A stretch of DNA of 64,000 nt. It comes from Burkholderia sp. D-99. GTDB taxonomy: Bacteria > Pseudomonadota > Gammaproteobacteria > Burkholderiales > Burkholderiaceae. The translations under genes were made by a program, and so were the position numbers. Below the pieces are notes generated by a model, which saw only the letters and a list, made by a program, of their open reading frames with translations, made no database searches and was not told where the DNA came from. The stretch covers positions 124,001-188,000 of the forward strand of contig NZ_JAAOXM010000009.1 of the NCBI RefSeq assembly GCF_011605345.1, in the 5' to 3' direction. Shown here in pieces: positions 7,420-16,320 of this stretch (its first letter is position 1; every line of letters begins with the position of its first letter).

Positions 7420-8826
7420 TCAGTGCGCGTCGTGGTGACCGTGCGCGAGCTTCGAGTGGTGACGCGAGTACAGGAAGTAGATCACGAGGCCGATCACGAG
7501 CCAGATGCCGAACGCGGCCCACGTGACGGGCTGCAGGTTCAGCATCAGGAACAGGCACGATGCGACCGCGAGGATCGGCACGACCGGTACGCCAGGGCAG
7601 CGGAACGCGCGCGGCAGGTCGGGGTGCGTGCGGCGCAGCACGAGCACCGCGATCGACACCATCGAGAACGCCGCGAGCGTGCCGATGTTGATCAGCTCGG
7701 CGAGCACGTTGAGCGGCACAAGCGCGGCGATCAGCCCGAAGAACAGGCCGACGAGCCAGGTCGTCAGGAACGGCGTCGCGTAGCGCGGGTGCACGCGCGA
7801 CAGCATCGCCGGCAGCAGCCCGTCGCGCGACATCGCGAAGATCACGCGCGTCTGGCCGTAGCTCATCACGAGGATCACGGTCAGCATGCCGAGCACGGCG
7901 CCGAGATCGATGAAGCCTGCCACCCAGTTCTCGCCGGCAACCTGCAGCGCGTACGAGATCGGGTGCGAGATGTTCGCGTACTGGGCCGACGGCACGATGC
8001 CGGTCGCGACCGCGGCGACCGTCACGTACAGCACCGCGCACACCGCGAGCGACGCGATGATGCCGATCGGCAGGTCGCGTTTCGGATTCTTGACTTCCTC
8101 GGCGGCCGACGACACCGCGTCGAAGCCGATGAACGCGAAGAACATCACGGCCGCAGCGCCGAACACGCCGTTCCAGCCGTGCGGCATGAACGGCTTCCAG
8201 TTCGCGGGCGTCACGTGGAACACGCCGACCGCGATCACGAGCAGCACGACCGACACCTTGATGAACACCATGATGTTGTTGATGCGGGTCGATTCGCGGA
8301 TGCCGATCGACAGCAGCGTCGTGATCACGATCATCACGAGGAACGCGGGCAGGTTGAACCATGTGACGACACCCGGCACCGCGCCGGGCGCGGCCGTCAG
8401 CACGGTGGGCAGCGTCAGCCCGAAGCCCTGCAGCAGCGACTGCAGGTAGCCCGACCAGCCGACCGACACGGCCGACGACGCGAGGCCGTATTCGAGCATC
8501 AGGTCCCAGCCGATGATCCACGCGACGAGCTCGCCGAGCGTCGCGTACGAGTACGTGTAGATCGAGCCGGCGACAGGGATCGTCGACGCGAATTCCGCGT
8601 ACGACAGCGCGGCGAGGCCGCACGCGATCGCGGCGATCACGAACGACAGCATCAGCGCGGGGCCGGCCTGCACGGCGCCGGTACCGGTCAGCACGAAGAT
8701 GCCGGTGCCGATGATCGCGCCGATGCCGAGGAAGGTGAGGTCGATCGCGCCGAGCGCTTTCTTGAGCCCGGCGGCATGCGCGCCGGCGATCATGCGATCG
8801 ACGTTTTTCTTGCGGAAGAGAGACAT
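7420..8826 (-). CDS. APC-family amino-acid permease (cationic amino acid transporter type)
   Basis: This 468-residue inner-membrane transporter has about 12 hydrophobic segments. The first carries the APC substrate-site signature LTFLGIGAIIGTGIFVLTG, and PVAGSIYTYSYATLGELVAWIIGWDL is the typical third-helix region. The N-terminus MSLFRKKN with AGLKKALGAIDL matches CAT/YfnA-like permeases. The ATG at 8826 gives the family start; the longer open frame adds an unlikely basic leader. The exact amino acid carried cannot be told. It ends in a His-rich tail (RHHSKLAHGHHDAH). It appears to be a single-gene unit. Confidence 0.9.
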   Translation of the reverse strand: MSLFRKKNVDRMIAGAHAAGLKKALGAIDLTFLGIGAIIGTGIFVLTGTGAVQAGPALMLSFVIAAIACGLAALSYAEFASTIPVAGSIYTYSYATLGELVAWIIGWDLMLEYGLASSAVSVGWSGYLQSLLQGFGLTLPTVLTAAPGAVPGVVTWFNLPAFLVMIVITTLLSIGIRESTRINNIMVFIKVSVVLLVIAVGVFHVTPANWKPFMPHGWNGVFGAAAVMFFAFIGFDAVSSAAEEVKNPKRDLPIGIIASLAVCAVLYVTVAAVATGIVPSAQYANISHPISYALQVAGENWVAGFIDLGAVLGMLTVILVMSYGQTRVIFAMSRDGLLPAMLSRVHPRYATPFLTTWLVGLFFGLIAALVPLNVLAELINIGTLAAFSMVSIAVLVLRRTHPDLPRAFRCPGVPVVPILAVASCLFLMLNLQPVTWAAFGIWLVIGLVIYFLYSRHHSKLAHGHHDAH

Positions 8827-9054
8827 TGCGGATGAATCGCCAGCGCGCGCGGGCGCGGTAGCGCTGACTGAGTGAAAACCCGCAATTTTAGCCGATTTGG
8901 CGCGCAAGACCCGCTGCGGTGCAGCGATGTGTCGCGAAATAGTCCGATAAAACAAGCGCTTGCGCGCCAAAAGGAGGGGCGGCGGGGCGGCAGCGGACAG
9001 CGGCGCGGCATGCGCCGCGTCGCTGGATCGGACGCATCGGGTCGGGCGGGGAAA

Positions 9055-9711
9055 TCAGGCGCCGGCCGAAGGCGCCATGTCGACGAGCCGGTTGCTCATC
9101 ACGTAGAACGTGAGTTCAGCGTTGTTCGACAGCCGCATCTTCTCGAGCAGCCGCGACCGGTACACGCTCACCGTCTTCACGGACAGCGACAGCGTGTTCG
9201 CGATGTCGGTAAGCCGCTTGCCCGACGCGAGCATGCAGAGCGTCTGGTATTCGCGGTCGGACAGCTTCTCGTGCGGCAGCGGCTCGTTCTCGAACGACAC
9301 GTATTCGGCGAGCGCCTCGGCCATCGCGGGGCTCACGTACTTGCGGCCGGCCGCGACCTGCTGGATCGCGCCGATCATCTGCGCGGCGTTGACCGTCTTC
9401 GACAAGTAGCCGGCGGCGCCGGCCTTCAGCGCGCGTACCGCGTACTGATCCTCGCGGTACATCGAGAACATCAGCACCGGCGTGCGCGGCAGCTTGCGCT
9501 TGAGGCGCTTGAGCACTTCGATGCCGTTCGTGTCCGGCAGCGAGATGTCGAGCAGGATCGCGTCGAATTCCTGTTTGTCGACGGCAGCCATCGCGTCGCC
9601 GCCGTTCTCGGCCTCGGTGACGTTGCGGGCGACGCCGCGGTCGATCAGCAACTGGCGGATCCCTTGCCGGACGATCGCGTGATCGTCCACGAGCAGGATG
9701 TTCAGGCTCAT
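9055..9711 (-). CDS. NarL/LuxR-family response regulator
   Basis: This 218-residue cytoplasmic two-component response regulator has a receiver domain (1-120) with acidic pair D9/D10, phospho-acceptor D55 (AILLDISLPD) and K105 (GYLSKT). A LuxR-type helix-turn-helix occupies about 150-210 (LSDREYQTLCMLASGKRLTDIANTLSLS, shown in the order read, then KTVSVYRSRLLEKM). The ATG at 9711 has a GAGGT ribosome site and sits 7 bp after the sensor kinase stop, so the two are co-transcribed. Targets are unknown. Confidence 0.95.
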   Translation of the reverse strand: MSLNILLVDDHAIVRQGIRQLLIDRGVARNVTEAENGGDAMAAVDKQEFDAILLDISLPDTNGIEVLKRLKRKLPRTPVLMFSMYREDQYAVRALKAGAAGYLSKTVNAAQMIGAIQQVAAGRKYVSPAMAEALAEYVSFENEPLPHEKLSDREYQTLCMLASGKRLTDIANTLSLSVKTVSVYRSRLLEKMRLSNNAELTFYVMSNRLVDMAPSAGA

Positions 9712-9718
9712 GACGACC

Positions 9719-10534
9719 TCACGAAAGCGACGCGCGGCGGGCCGCGACGGGCACCGCGAGCAGCGAGTCCCAAGCGAAGCGCGCGGTGACGCGCGTGCCG
9801 TGGCCGGTTTCCGGTGCGGCCGTCTCGAAGCTGCCGCCGAACGCCTCGCAGCGGGCGCGCATGCCGGCGAGACCATAGCCGGTACGGCGGCTCCGGGAGA
9901 AACCGGTACCATCGTCGGAGACAATCAGTGACAGATGCGTGCCGTCGGTGGCGATCCGCACGTCGACCGAACTCGCGCGTGCGTGCTTCGCGACGTTCGA
10001 CAGCGCTTCCTGCGCGACGCGGAACACCGCGAGCGCGCTGGCGCCGGAGATCTGCGTCAGGCGCGCATCGGCTGCGCATACGAAGCTGGTGCGCAGGCCC
10101 GTGCGTGCCGCATGGGTGTCGACCCACGACGACAGCGTGCCGACCACGCCCGCGTCGAGCGCCGGCGTGTCGCGCTCGTCGATCAGCCGGCGATTCGCGT
10201 CGGTCGCGGCGTCGAGCGCCTGCTGCGCCAGCTCCAGCGCGCGCAGGCAACCGTCCGGCGCATCGGCCGGCAGCCACGTTTGAACGTTTGCGAGCGCGAA
10301 ACGCGCAGCGGTGAGTTCGGCGCCTAGCCCGTCGTGCAACTCGCCGGCCAGGTGGCGGCGGGCTGCTTCGTCGGCGGCGAGCAATTGGGCAGACAGTGCT
10401 GCGATCCGCGCGGCGGAGGCGTCGCGTTTCGACGCGGCGTCGGCAATGGGCGGAGTCGCGGCGCAGCCCGGCACGAGCTGTTGCGACGGGAACGGGGCGT
10501 GGGCGCCCAAAGGCGCGTTAAGCGACGTATCCAT
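9719..10534 (-). CDS. Soluble NarX/UhpB-type sensor histidine kinase
   Basis: This 271-residue kinase pairs with the downstream NarL-type regulator. It has a HisKA_3 dimerisation region with H67 in AGELHDGLGAE, and a HATPase_c domain with N-box EALSNVAKH (176-184), G1 box DDGTGF (207-212) and G2 box GYGLAGM (219-225). It has no membrane segment and only about 55 unstructured residues before the H-box, so it lacks an obvious input domain; any signal must be cytoplasmic or come from a partner. The ATG at 10534 follows GGGAGA. Confidence 0.93.
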   Translation of the reverse strand: MDTSLNAPLGAHAPFPSQQLVPGCAATPPIADAASKRDASAARIAALSAQLLAADEAARRHLAGELHDGLGAELTAARFALANVQTWLPADAPDGCLRALELAQQALDAATDANRRLIDERDTPALDAGVVGTLSSWVDTHAARTGLRTSFVCAADARLTQISGASALAVFRVAQEALSNVAKHARASSVDVRIATDGTHLSLIVSDDGTGFSRSRRTGYGLAGMRARCEAFGGSFETAAPETGHGTRVTARFAWDSLLAVPVAARRASLS

Positions 10535-10892
10535 GACTCTCCCTGCTGTCAGAAAGCGGTTCAGACACCGGCTGGCTGCGTGGATCGGCTGCCGTTTCGA
10601 AGACGGTCGCCGCCAGAGAATCGCCCCCTGCCGAGGTAACAAAAGTTACGTCTTGTAACACTTGCATCCGACCCTTCCACTCTCATCCGAACGGCAACCA
10701 CGCGCGCCGAATAATATCTCAAAATTTCTGAAAAGGTCATGTCGGGCGGACATTTAAGGGTAAATGTGAATAATCGGAATGAACGTGTTGTAGGAAAAAC
10801 ACTGACACCCGAGCACCGGACGATGACGTATCCAAATGTAACTAATTGAGATGGGATGATCCCAATTTGTTACGAATTCGCCAAGTAGGGAC
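10535..10892. other. Leader region of the two-component pair
   Basis: This region between fpr and the kinase gene is AT-rich from 10700 to 10890. On the minus strand ATGACC (10735-10740) and TATTAT (10711-10716) are 18 bp apart and could be the kinase promoter. A perfect inverted repeat ACATTTA-AGGG-TAAATGT (10750-10767) lies just upstream of that -35. A second palindrome TGGGAT-G-ATCCCA is at 10852-10864. No gene is seen. Confidence 0.45.
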
Positions 10893-10920
10893 GAAAAAAA
10901 ACCGGAGCTTTCGCTCCGGT
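10893..10920 (-). terminator. Intrinsic terminator of the ferredoxin-NADP reductase gene
   Basis: Read leftward, a perfect 8-bp stem (10913-10920 with 10901-10908) around a GAAA tetraloop is followed by a run of seven T. It begins about 30 bp after the reductase stop codon. Confidence 0.9.
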
Positions 10921-10949
10921 TCTTGATGACGCGCAAATTCGGGGATCGA

Positions 10950-11720
10950 TCAGTCCACGAATGCGCGCTCGATCACGTAGTGGCCCGGTGCGCTGTTCTT
11001 GCCTTCGACGAGGCCGGCCTGCTTCAGCAGGTCGGTCGTGTCCTTCAGCATCGCGGTGCTGCCGCACAGCATCACGCGGTCGTTTTCCGGCGAGAACGGC
11101 GGGACGTCGAGATCCGTGAACAGCTTGCCCGTCGCGATCAGGTCGGTGATCCGGCCTTCGTTGTCGAACGCTTCGCGCGTGACCGTCGGGTAGTAGACGA
11201 GCTTTTCCTTGATGATGTCGCCAAGGTACTCGTGGCCCGGCAGGTCGTGCTTGATGAAGTCCATGTACGCGAGTTCGCCCTTCAGGCGGCACGTATGCGT
11301 CAGGATCACCTTGTCGAAGCGTTCGTAGATGTCCGGATCGCGGATGATCGACATGAACGGCGCGAGGCCCGTGCCCGTCGACAGCATCCACAGCGTCTTG
11401 CCCGGCAGCAGGTTGTCGGCGACCAGCGTGCCCGTCGGCTTCTTGCCGATCAGCACCGTGTCGCCCACCTTCAGGTGCTGCAGGCGCGACGTCAGCGGGC
11501 CGTTCTGCACCTTGATGCTGAAGAATTCGAGATGCTCTTCGTAGTTCGGGCTGACGATCGAGTAGGCGCGCGCGAGCGGCTTGCCGTCGACTTCGAGGCC
11601 GACCATCGTGAATTCGCCGTTGTTGAAGCGCAGGCTCGCCTCACGGGTGCAGGTGAAGCTGAACAGCGTGTCGGTCCAGTGATGGACGGATTGGACGGTG
11701 GCGGTGTCGTATTTGCTCAT
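10950..11720 (-). CDS. fpr: Ferredoxin--NADP+ reductase
   Basis: This 256-residue cytoplasmic flavoenzyme moves electrons between NADPH and ferredoxin or flavodoxin. The FAD-binding signature RAYSIVSP appears near residue 51, followed by GPLTSRLQHLKVGDTV. The NADP-binding part shows LSTGTGLAPFMSII and VMLCGSTAMLKDT. The C-terminus HYVIERAFVD is typical of the bacterial subclass I (Azotobacter/Pseudomonas-like) enzymes. The product has the usual length. Single gene with a clear terminator; in relatives it supports oxidative-stress defence and Fe-S repair. Confidence 0.95.
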   Translation of the reverse strand: MSKYDTATVQSVHHWTDTLFSFTCTREASLRFNNGEFTMVGLEVDGKPLARAYSIVSPNYEEHLEFFSIKVQNGPLTSRLQHLKVGDTVLIGKKPTGTLVADNLLPGKTLWMLSTGTGLAPFMSIIRDPDIYERFDKVILTHTCRLKGELAYMDFIKHDLPGHEYLGDIIKEKLVYYPTVTREAFDNEGRITDLIATGKLFTDLDVPPFSPENDRVMLCGSTAMLKDTTDLLKQAGLVEGKNSAPGHYVIERAFVD

Positions 11721-11954
11721 GGCTTTGAAAACGGACGCGCGTGGCGAACGCGAGTAACGGGCCCAAAAACGGGCAAAAAAACCGAGTGCGGCGGCCCGAT
11801 CGCGGATCGGCCGGCTGGCGCGTCGGACACGCGCCTTCTCGATGACAGACGATTGAGGAACTCGTTATTTTACCCTGTTGGCGCGGATCGCGGGCTTGAC
11901 CCCCGCGCCTGCGCGGATTTGGCGCAACGAATCATTTCAATTTGCTTTCATTTT

Positions 11955-12602
11955 TCAACGCTCGGCCGCGAGCTTCGCGCCGAGGCCGACGAGTGCCACG
12001 CCGCACAGCGCGTCGAGCGGGCGCCGCACGCGCTGGTAGCCGCGTTGCGCGCGCGGGCTCGCGAACAGGTATGCGACGCACGAATACCAGCCGGCCGACA
12101 GCACGCCGATCGTCACCAGCACTGCGCCGTTGAACCATAGCGGCACGTGCGCGGGCAGCATCGCCGCGAACACGCTGGTCCAGAACGCGCACGATTTCGG
12201 GTTCGTCAGGCACGTGAACAGGCCGCTGCGATACGCGCGCAGGTAGTCGCGCGCGTGCGGCGCGGCCAGCGGCACGCGTTCGTCGGGCGCGTCAGACGGC
12301 GCCGCGTCGCGGCGCACGCCCGAGCGCAGCAGCTTGAAGCCGAAATACACGAGGTACACGGCGCCGCCGATCCGGATCGCCTCGTACAGCCATTCGACCT
12401 GGTGCAACAGGGCCGCGAGGCCGAGCATCGCGAGCGTCGCCCAGGCGACCGACGCGGTGCCGACGCCGAGCGCCGACGCGGCGCCGAGGCTGCGTCGCCC
12501 AGCGAGCGACAGTTGCGAAATCATGAAGAAATTCGGGCCGGGGGTGATCGCCGCGACGAGATAGACGACGGCGATTTGCAGCAGGATCGGCAGGTAGGTC
12601 AT
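11955..12602 (-). CDS. LysE/RhtB-family amino-acid exporter
   Basis: This 215-residue inner-membrane protein has about six hydrophobic segments and the LysE/RhtB signature near the N-terminus (VVYLVAAITPGPNFFMI, then LGAASALGVGTASVAW). Family members export amino acids such as homoserine, threonine or lysine. YLVYFGFKLLRSG in the third segment and LTNPKSCAFWTSVFAA are also typical. The start ATG at 12602 gives an ordinary N-terminus. Substrate cannot be predicted. No operon partner is evident. Confidence 0.9.
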   Translation of the reverse strand: MTYLPILLQIAVVYLVAAITPGPNFFMISQLSLAGRRSLGAASALGVGTASVAWATLAMLGLAALLHQVEWLYEAIRIGGAVYLVYFGFKLLRSGVRRDAAPSDAPDERVPLAAPHARDYLRAYRSGLFTCLTNPKSCAFWTSVFAAMLPAHVPLWFNGAVLVTIGVLSAGWYSCVAYLFASPRAQRGYQRVRRPLDALCGVALVGLGAKLAAER

Positions 12603-12757
12603 GGCGGCGCGGCCCGGTGGCGGGCGCGGGAGGAATGGGCAAGCCGTTAATGTAGCGCGCGCCGCACGGCCGCGCTTTGGCCGCGTGGGACCGCGGCCGT
12701 GATCGACTCGCGATCGCGGTCGATATCGCGGCCGTTACGGTGGTCGTATCGCGGTCG

Positions 12758-13573
12758 TTATTGCGGATCGAGGCGCAGGCGCGCGATGTACGGCAGGTGG
12801 TCCGACAGCCACGCGGCCTCGCCGGACGGTGCGCGCCATTCGAGTGGGGTCAGCCCGCGCACGAACATCTTGTCGAGCGCGAGCGCCGGCGAGAACGCGG
12901 GGAACGTGCGGCCCGATTCGCCGAGCAGCGTCGCGACTTCGGACAACCCGATCTCGCCGAACAGCGCGACCGAATCGTTGCGCCAGTCGTTGAAGTCGCC
13001 GGCGAGCATCAGCGGGCCGTCGCCTGCGTTGCGCACGATCCAGTGCGCGATCCAGTGCATCTGGCGCAGCCGCGCGGCGCGCGTGAGCGCGAGGTGCGCG
13101 CACAGCAGCGTGACCGGGCGCGCGCCCGCGAGCGTCGCGCGCGCGACCAGCAGCCCGCGCCGCTCGAAGCGGTGCGCCGAGATGTCCCAGCGGCCGCCGA
13201 GGTCGAGCGGATGCGGCGACAGGATCGCATTGCCATGCCGCCACGACGGCTTGAACACGTTCGGCCCGAGCGCGATCTGCCAGTCGAGTGCATGCGCGAT
13301 CTCGGTGGCCTGGCAGTGCCATACGTCGTCGACCGCGTCGTCCATCGGCGCGCCGAAGCCGGGCGCGAGCACGGGGCGTGGCATGCGGCGCGCCATCGCT
13401 TCCTGCAGGAAATACACGTCGGCGTGGGTCGACTGCATCCAGTTGCGCATCGCGTTCCACGCGGTGAAGCCGAGCGGTGAGCGGCCCTTGTGCAGGTTCC
13501 AGCTCACCGCGGTGATTTCGTCGGGTGCGGCGTGCGGTTCGGCGAACGGCAGGGACAGGGCGTCGGCGGACAT
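12758..13573 (-). CDS. Endonuclease/exonuclease/phosphatase (EEP) family protein
   Basis: This 271-residue protein has the EEP fold signatures: AVSWNLHKG near residue 22, PLMLAGDFNDW in the middle and SDHLPYIARLRL at the C-terminus, supplying the metal-binding Asn, Asp and His. Members include exonuclease III-like nucleases, phosphatases and lipid phosphodiesterases, so the substrate is open. It has no signal peptide. The ATG at 13573 lies 5 bp after the stop of the upstream secreted-protein gene, so they probably form a two-gene operon. Confidence 0.88.
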   Translation of the reverse strand: MSADALSLPFAEPHAAPDEITAVSWNLHKGRSPLGFTAWNAMRNWMQSTHADVYFLQEAMARRMPRPVLAPGFGAPMDDAVDDVWHCQATEIAHALDWQIALGPNVFKPSWRHGNAILSPHPLDLGGRWDISAHRFERRGLLVARATLAGARPVTLLCAHLALTRAARLRQMHWIAHWIVRNAGDGPLMLAGDFNDWRNDSVALFGEIGLSEVATLLGESGRTFPAFSPALALDKMFVRGLTPLEWRAPSGEAAWLSDHLPYIARLRLDPQ

Positions 13574-13578
13574 GACGC

Positions 13579-14067
13579 TCAATCCTTCGCGACGTGCGCA
13601 CGCACGCGGTACACGAGGTGCGGACGCTGTTCGACGAGCGTCCAGTCGGTCCACGCGTCGCCGCCGACCGTCAGGCCGGGGTGGCTCGCGACGATTTGCC
13701 GCGGCGACGCCGGCACGCACGGATCGCTGCGCGTGGCGTTTTCGTCGTCGAGCGTTTCCTGCACGTCGAGCGCGAGCGACACCGTGTTCGCGCCGGCATC
13801 GACGGTGAGCGGCGCGACCGTCACCGAGCGCGAGCGCTCGGTCGGCACGACGCGCGCGGCGTTGCCGCAGCCGACCGGCACGGCGGAAGGGTAGCGATGG
13901 GTATCGGTACGGGTCTGACCCACGGTGGTGCGCTGCTGGAACGTGTCGATGGTCTGACCGTCGCGTACCACCTGGATCTCCCACGCGACGGAGGTCGGCG
14001 CGGGGCTCTGCGCATGGGCCGCGAGCGCGACGCTCGCGAGCAGGACGGCCAGGCCGTGTTTCAGCAT
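13579..14067 (-). CDS. Putative secreted protein of unknown function
   Basis: I do not recognise this 162-residue protein. It starts with a clear signal peptide (MLKHGLAVLLASVALAAHAQ, cleavage after AHA likely). The mature part is probably beta-rich, with a WEIQVVRDGQTIDTF strand and two cysteines (CGNAARVV, DPCVPASP) that could form a periplasmic disulphide. The ATG at 14067 has GGAGA upstream. It is followed after 5 bp by the EEP-family gene. The role is unknown. Confidence 0.72.
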   Translation of the reverse strand: MLKHGLAVLLASVALAAHAQSPAPTSVAWEIQVVRDGQTIDTFQQRTTVGQTRTDTHRYPSAVPVGCGNAARVVPTERSRSVTVAPLTVDAGANTVSLALDVQETLDDENATRSDPCVPASPRQIVASHPGLTVGGDAWTDWTLVEQRPHLVYRVRAHVAKD

Positions 14068-14213
14068 GAAACGTCTCCGGAAACGCGCAATAGCGGGGAA
14101 CGGACGCACATCTTACGCCCGATCGATTTCGATCGCGATGTGACAGGACGCGCGGCGACAGGGGCGCCGCACGATGCGGTCCTGTTCGAAAGGTAGGGCC
14201 GCGTCATGCGTTT

Positions 14214-14933
14214 TCAAGCGAAAAAACGCGCGAACTCGGCGACGGGCGCACGCTCGGTGACGAGGCGGTTCTCGATCGCGTCCGGGTCCGCATGGCCGAG
14301 CGACATGCCGCAGACCAACTGTTCGTTGGCGGGAATGCCGAGGTGTTCGGTGACGATCCGGTGAAACGGCACGAACGCGGCCTGCGGGCAGGTATCGAGC
14401 CCGCGTGCGCGCGCGGCCGTCATCACGCCCTGCAGGAACATCCCGCAGTCGAGCCATGCACCGTGGGTCATCACGCGGTCGAGCGTGAAGAACAGCGCGA
14501 CCGGCGCATCGAAGAAACGGAAGTTGCGCGCGTGCTGCGCATGCATGCGCGCCTTCTCGTCGCGGCCGATGTTCAACAGGCCGTACAGGTCCCAGCCGAC
14601 CTTGCGGCGCCGGTCGATATACGGCGACACCCATTCGCGCGGGTAGTAGTCGTACTCGGCGACGTATTTCTCGTCGCGCGCGGGATCGTCGTGCGCCGCG
14701 GTGAGCGCGGCGGCGAGCGCATCGCGCGTGGCGCCCGTCGCGACGTACACGCGCCATGGCTGGATGTTGGTGCCCGACGGCGCGCGGCTCGCGGCTTCGA
14801 GGATCGCCTCGAGCGTGTCGTGCGGCACCGGTGTCGGCAGGAACGCGCGGATCGCGCGGCGCGACGTGAGCGCCGCGTCGACGGCGCCGATCGCATCGGC
14901 ATCGGCGCACGGGGAAGCAGTGGGGACGGACAT
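14214..14933 (-). CDS. Nitroreductase family protein
   Basis: This 239-residue FMN-dependent oxidoreductase has LTSRRAIRAFLPTPVP at the N-terminus, the FMN-contact region ASRAPSGTNIQPWRVYV, and a C-terminal NEQLVCGMSLGHAD that completes the dimer active site. Family members reduce nitroaromatics, quinones or flavins with NAD(P)H. The ATG at 14933 has AAGG 7 nt upstream; the ATG at 14939 is only 1 nt from it and less likely. Single gene, substrate unknown. Confidence 0.9.
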   Translation of the reverse strand: MSVPTASPCADADAIGAVDAALTSRRAIRAFLPTPVPHDTLEAILEAASRAPSGTNIQPWRVYVATGATRDALAAALTAAHDDPARDEKYVAEYDYYPREWVSPYIDRRRKVGWDLYGLLNIGRDEKARMHAQHARNFRFFDAPVALFFTLDRVMTHGAWLDCGMFLQGVMTAARARGLDTCPQAAFVPFHRIVTEHLGIPANEQLVCGMSLGHADPDAIENRLVTERAPVAEFARFFA

Positions 14934-15163
14934 CGGCATACCTTCGGGACGGGGGCCGACGCGCCGCGCGGGCGCCGTCGGCCAAGGCCGGAGCGGCGGA
15001 TGGGTGAACCGACGATCATACGCCGCGGTGCGCCGGCGTGCAGCGCGCGCGGGTGTTAGCAGCAGACGCGCGTGGCTGCTTGCTTGCGCAGGGATGCGGG
15101 ATCGCTACACTGAAATCGTAAGGGTCTGATGGTCGTGTGACGGCAAGCGGCAGCGAGGTTGGT

Positions 15164-16144
15164 ATGACGACGGCGATGGTGAAACAGGAACTGGCGGTGG
15201 CGTCCTTCAGCACGGTGTACGACCTCGAGCAGGTCGAGACGGCGCTGAGTGACCTGAACGAGAGCGCGAGCGACGCACTGCGCGCCACCTACGAGAGGAT
15301 GCTCAAGACGGGCAACCTGCGCTTCTGCGTGAAGCCGAACCGGATGCCGTCGTTCGACGCGCTCGGCGAGGCATTGCCCAATTTCGCCGAGCCGCTCGAC
15401 GACGTGCGCAAGCAGGTCGCGCTGTGCCTCGAAACCGATGACCGGCTCGAACTGATGCCGATCCTGCTGCTCGGGCCCCCGGGCATCGGCAAGACGCATT
15501 TTGCGAAGGCGCTCGCGCAACTGCTCGGCACCGCGTACCACTACGTGCCGATGAGTTCGCTGACGGCCGGCTGGATCCTGTCGGGCGCGTCGTCGCAATG
15601 GAAGAACGCGAAGCCCGGCAAGGTGTTCGAGGCGCTCGTGAACGGCAGCTACGCGAATCCGGTGATCGCGGTCGACGAGATCGACAAGGCCGGCAGCGAT
15701 GCGCAATACGATCCGCTCGGCGCGCTGTACGCGTTGCTCGAGCACGACACCGCGCGCGCGTTCATCGACGAATTCGCGGAAGTGCCGATCGATGCGGGCA
15801 ACGTGATCTGGATCGCGACCGCGAACGAGGCGCACGCGATTCCGGAGCCGCTGCTCAACCGGATGAACGTGTACGAGATCGAACCGCCCGATGCGGCCGG
15901 CGCGCGCCGGATTGCGCAGACGATCTACGACGAGATCCGCACGTCGCATGCGTGGGGGCGGCGCTTCCCGGATACCCTTGGCGACGACGCGCTCGACGTG
16001 CTGGCCGCGACCCCGCCGCGCACGATGCGCCGCGCGCTGCTGCACGCATTCGGCGCTGCGCGGCTCGACGGGCGCGACGCGATCGGGCCGCGCGACATCC
16101 GGGCCGACGAGGGCGCCGCGAAGCGCCGGCCGATCGGCTTCTGA
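15164..16144 (+). CDS. AAA ATPase with Lon-like ATPase core (no protease domain)
   Basis: This protein of 326 residues has one AAA module: Walker A GPPGIGKT (104-111), Walker B VIAVDEID (167-174), sensor 1 IWIATANE and an arginine finger in LLNRMN. The pattern [20 protein letters not shown], where pore-loop and inter-subunit contacts lie, resembles Lon ATPase domains, but no protease Ser-Lys domain follows. It probably remodels proteins; the target is unknown. The ATG at 15164 follows GAGG by 5 nt, against a weaker GTG at 15137. Confidence 0.8.
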   Translation: MTTAMVKQELAVASFSTVYDLEQVETALSDLNESASDALRATYERMLKTGNLRFCVKPNRMPSFDALGEALPNFAEPLDDVRKQVALCLETDDRLELMPILLLGPPGIGKTHFAKALAQLLGTAYHYVPMSSLTAGWILSGASSQWKNAKPGKVFEALVNGSYANPVIAVDEIDKAGSDAQYDPLGALYALLEHDTARAFIDEFAEVPIDAGNVIWIATANEAHAIPEPLLNRMNVYEIEPPDAAGARRIAQTIYDEIRTSHAWGRRFPDTLGDDALDVLAATPPRTMRRALLHAFGAARLDGRDAIGPRDIRADEGAAKRRPIGF

Positions 16145-16320
16145 ACGAGCGGCGCGCACGGCCGCGGCGGCGTGCGCGCCGTGCAGTGCCGTGCGCCATG
16201 CCGTGCGTCGTACGTCATGCACGGCGTTGTCGCGATACGCTGCACGACCTTCGGCAAGCGGGAGAACCGGGACGTACAATTCTATTCTCTCCCCTCGACG
16301 CGCGAGCGGCGCGAAACGTC

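Noticed and set aside
7294-8835. A 513-codon plus-strand frame over the amino-acid permease
   Set aside because: It is antisense to a clear APC permease; its Arg/His-rich translation is typical of shadow frames in GC-rich DNA.
10754-10936. A 60-codon minus-strand frame between fpr and the kinase gene
   Set aside because: It runs through the fpr terminator and the AT-rich leader, lacks a ribosome site and has no coding-like codon bias.
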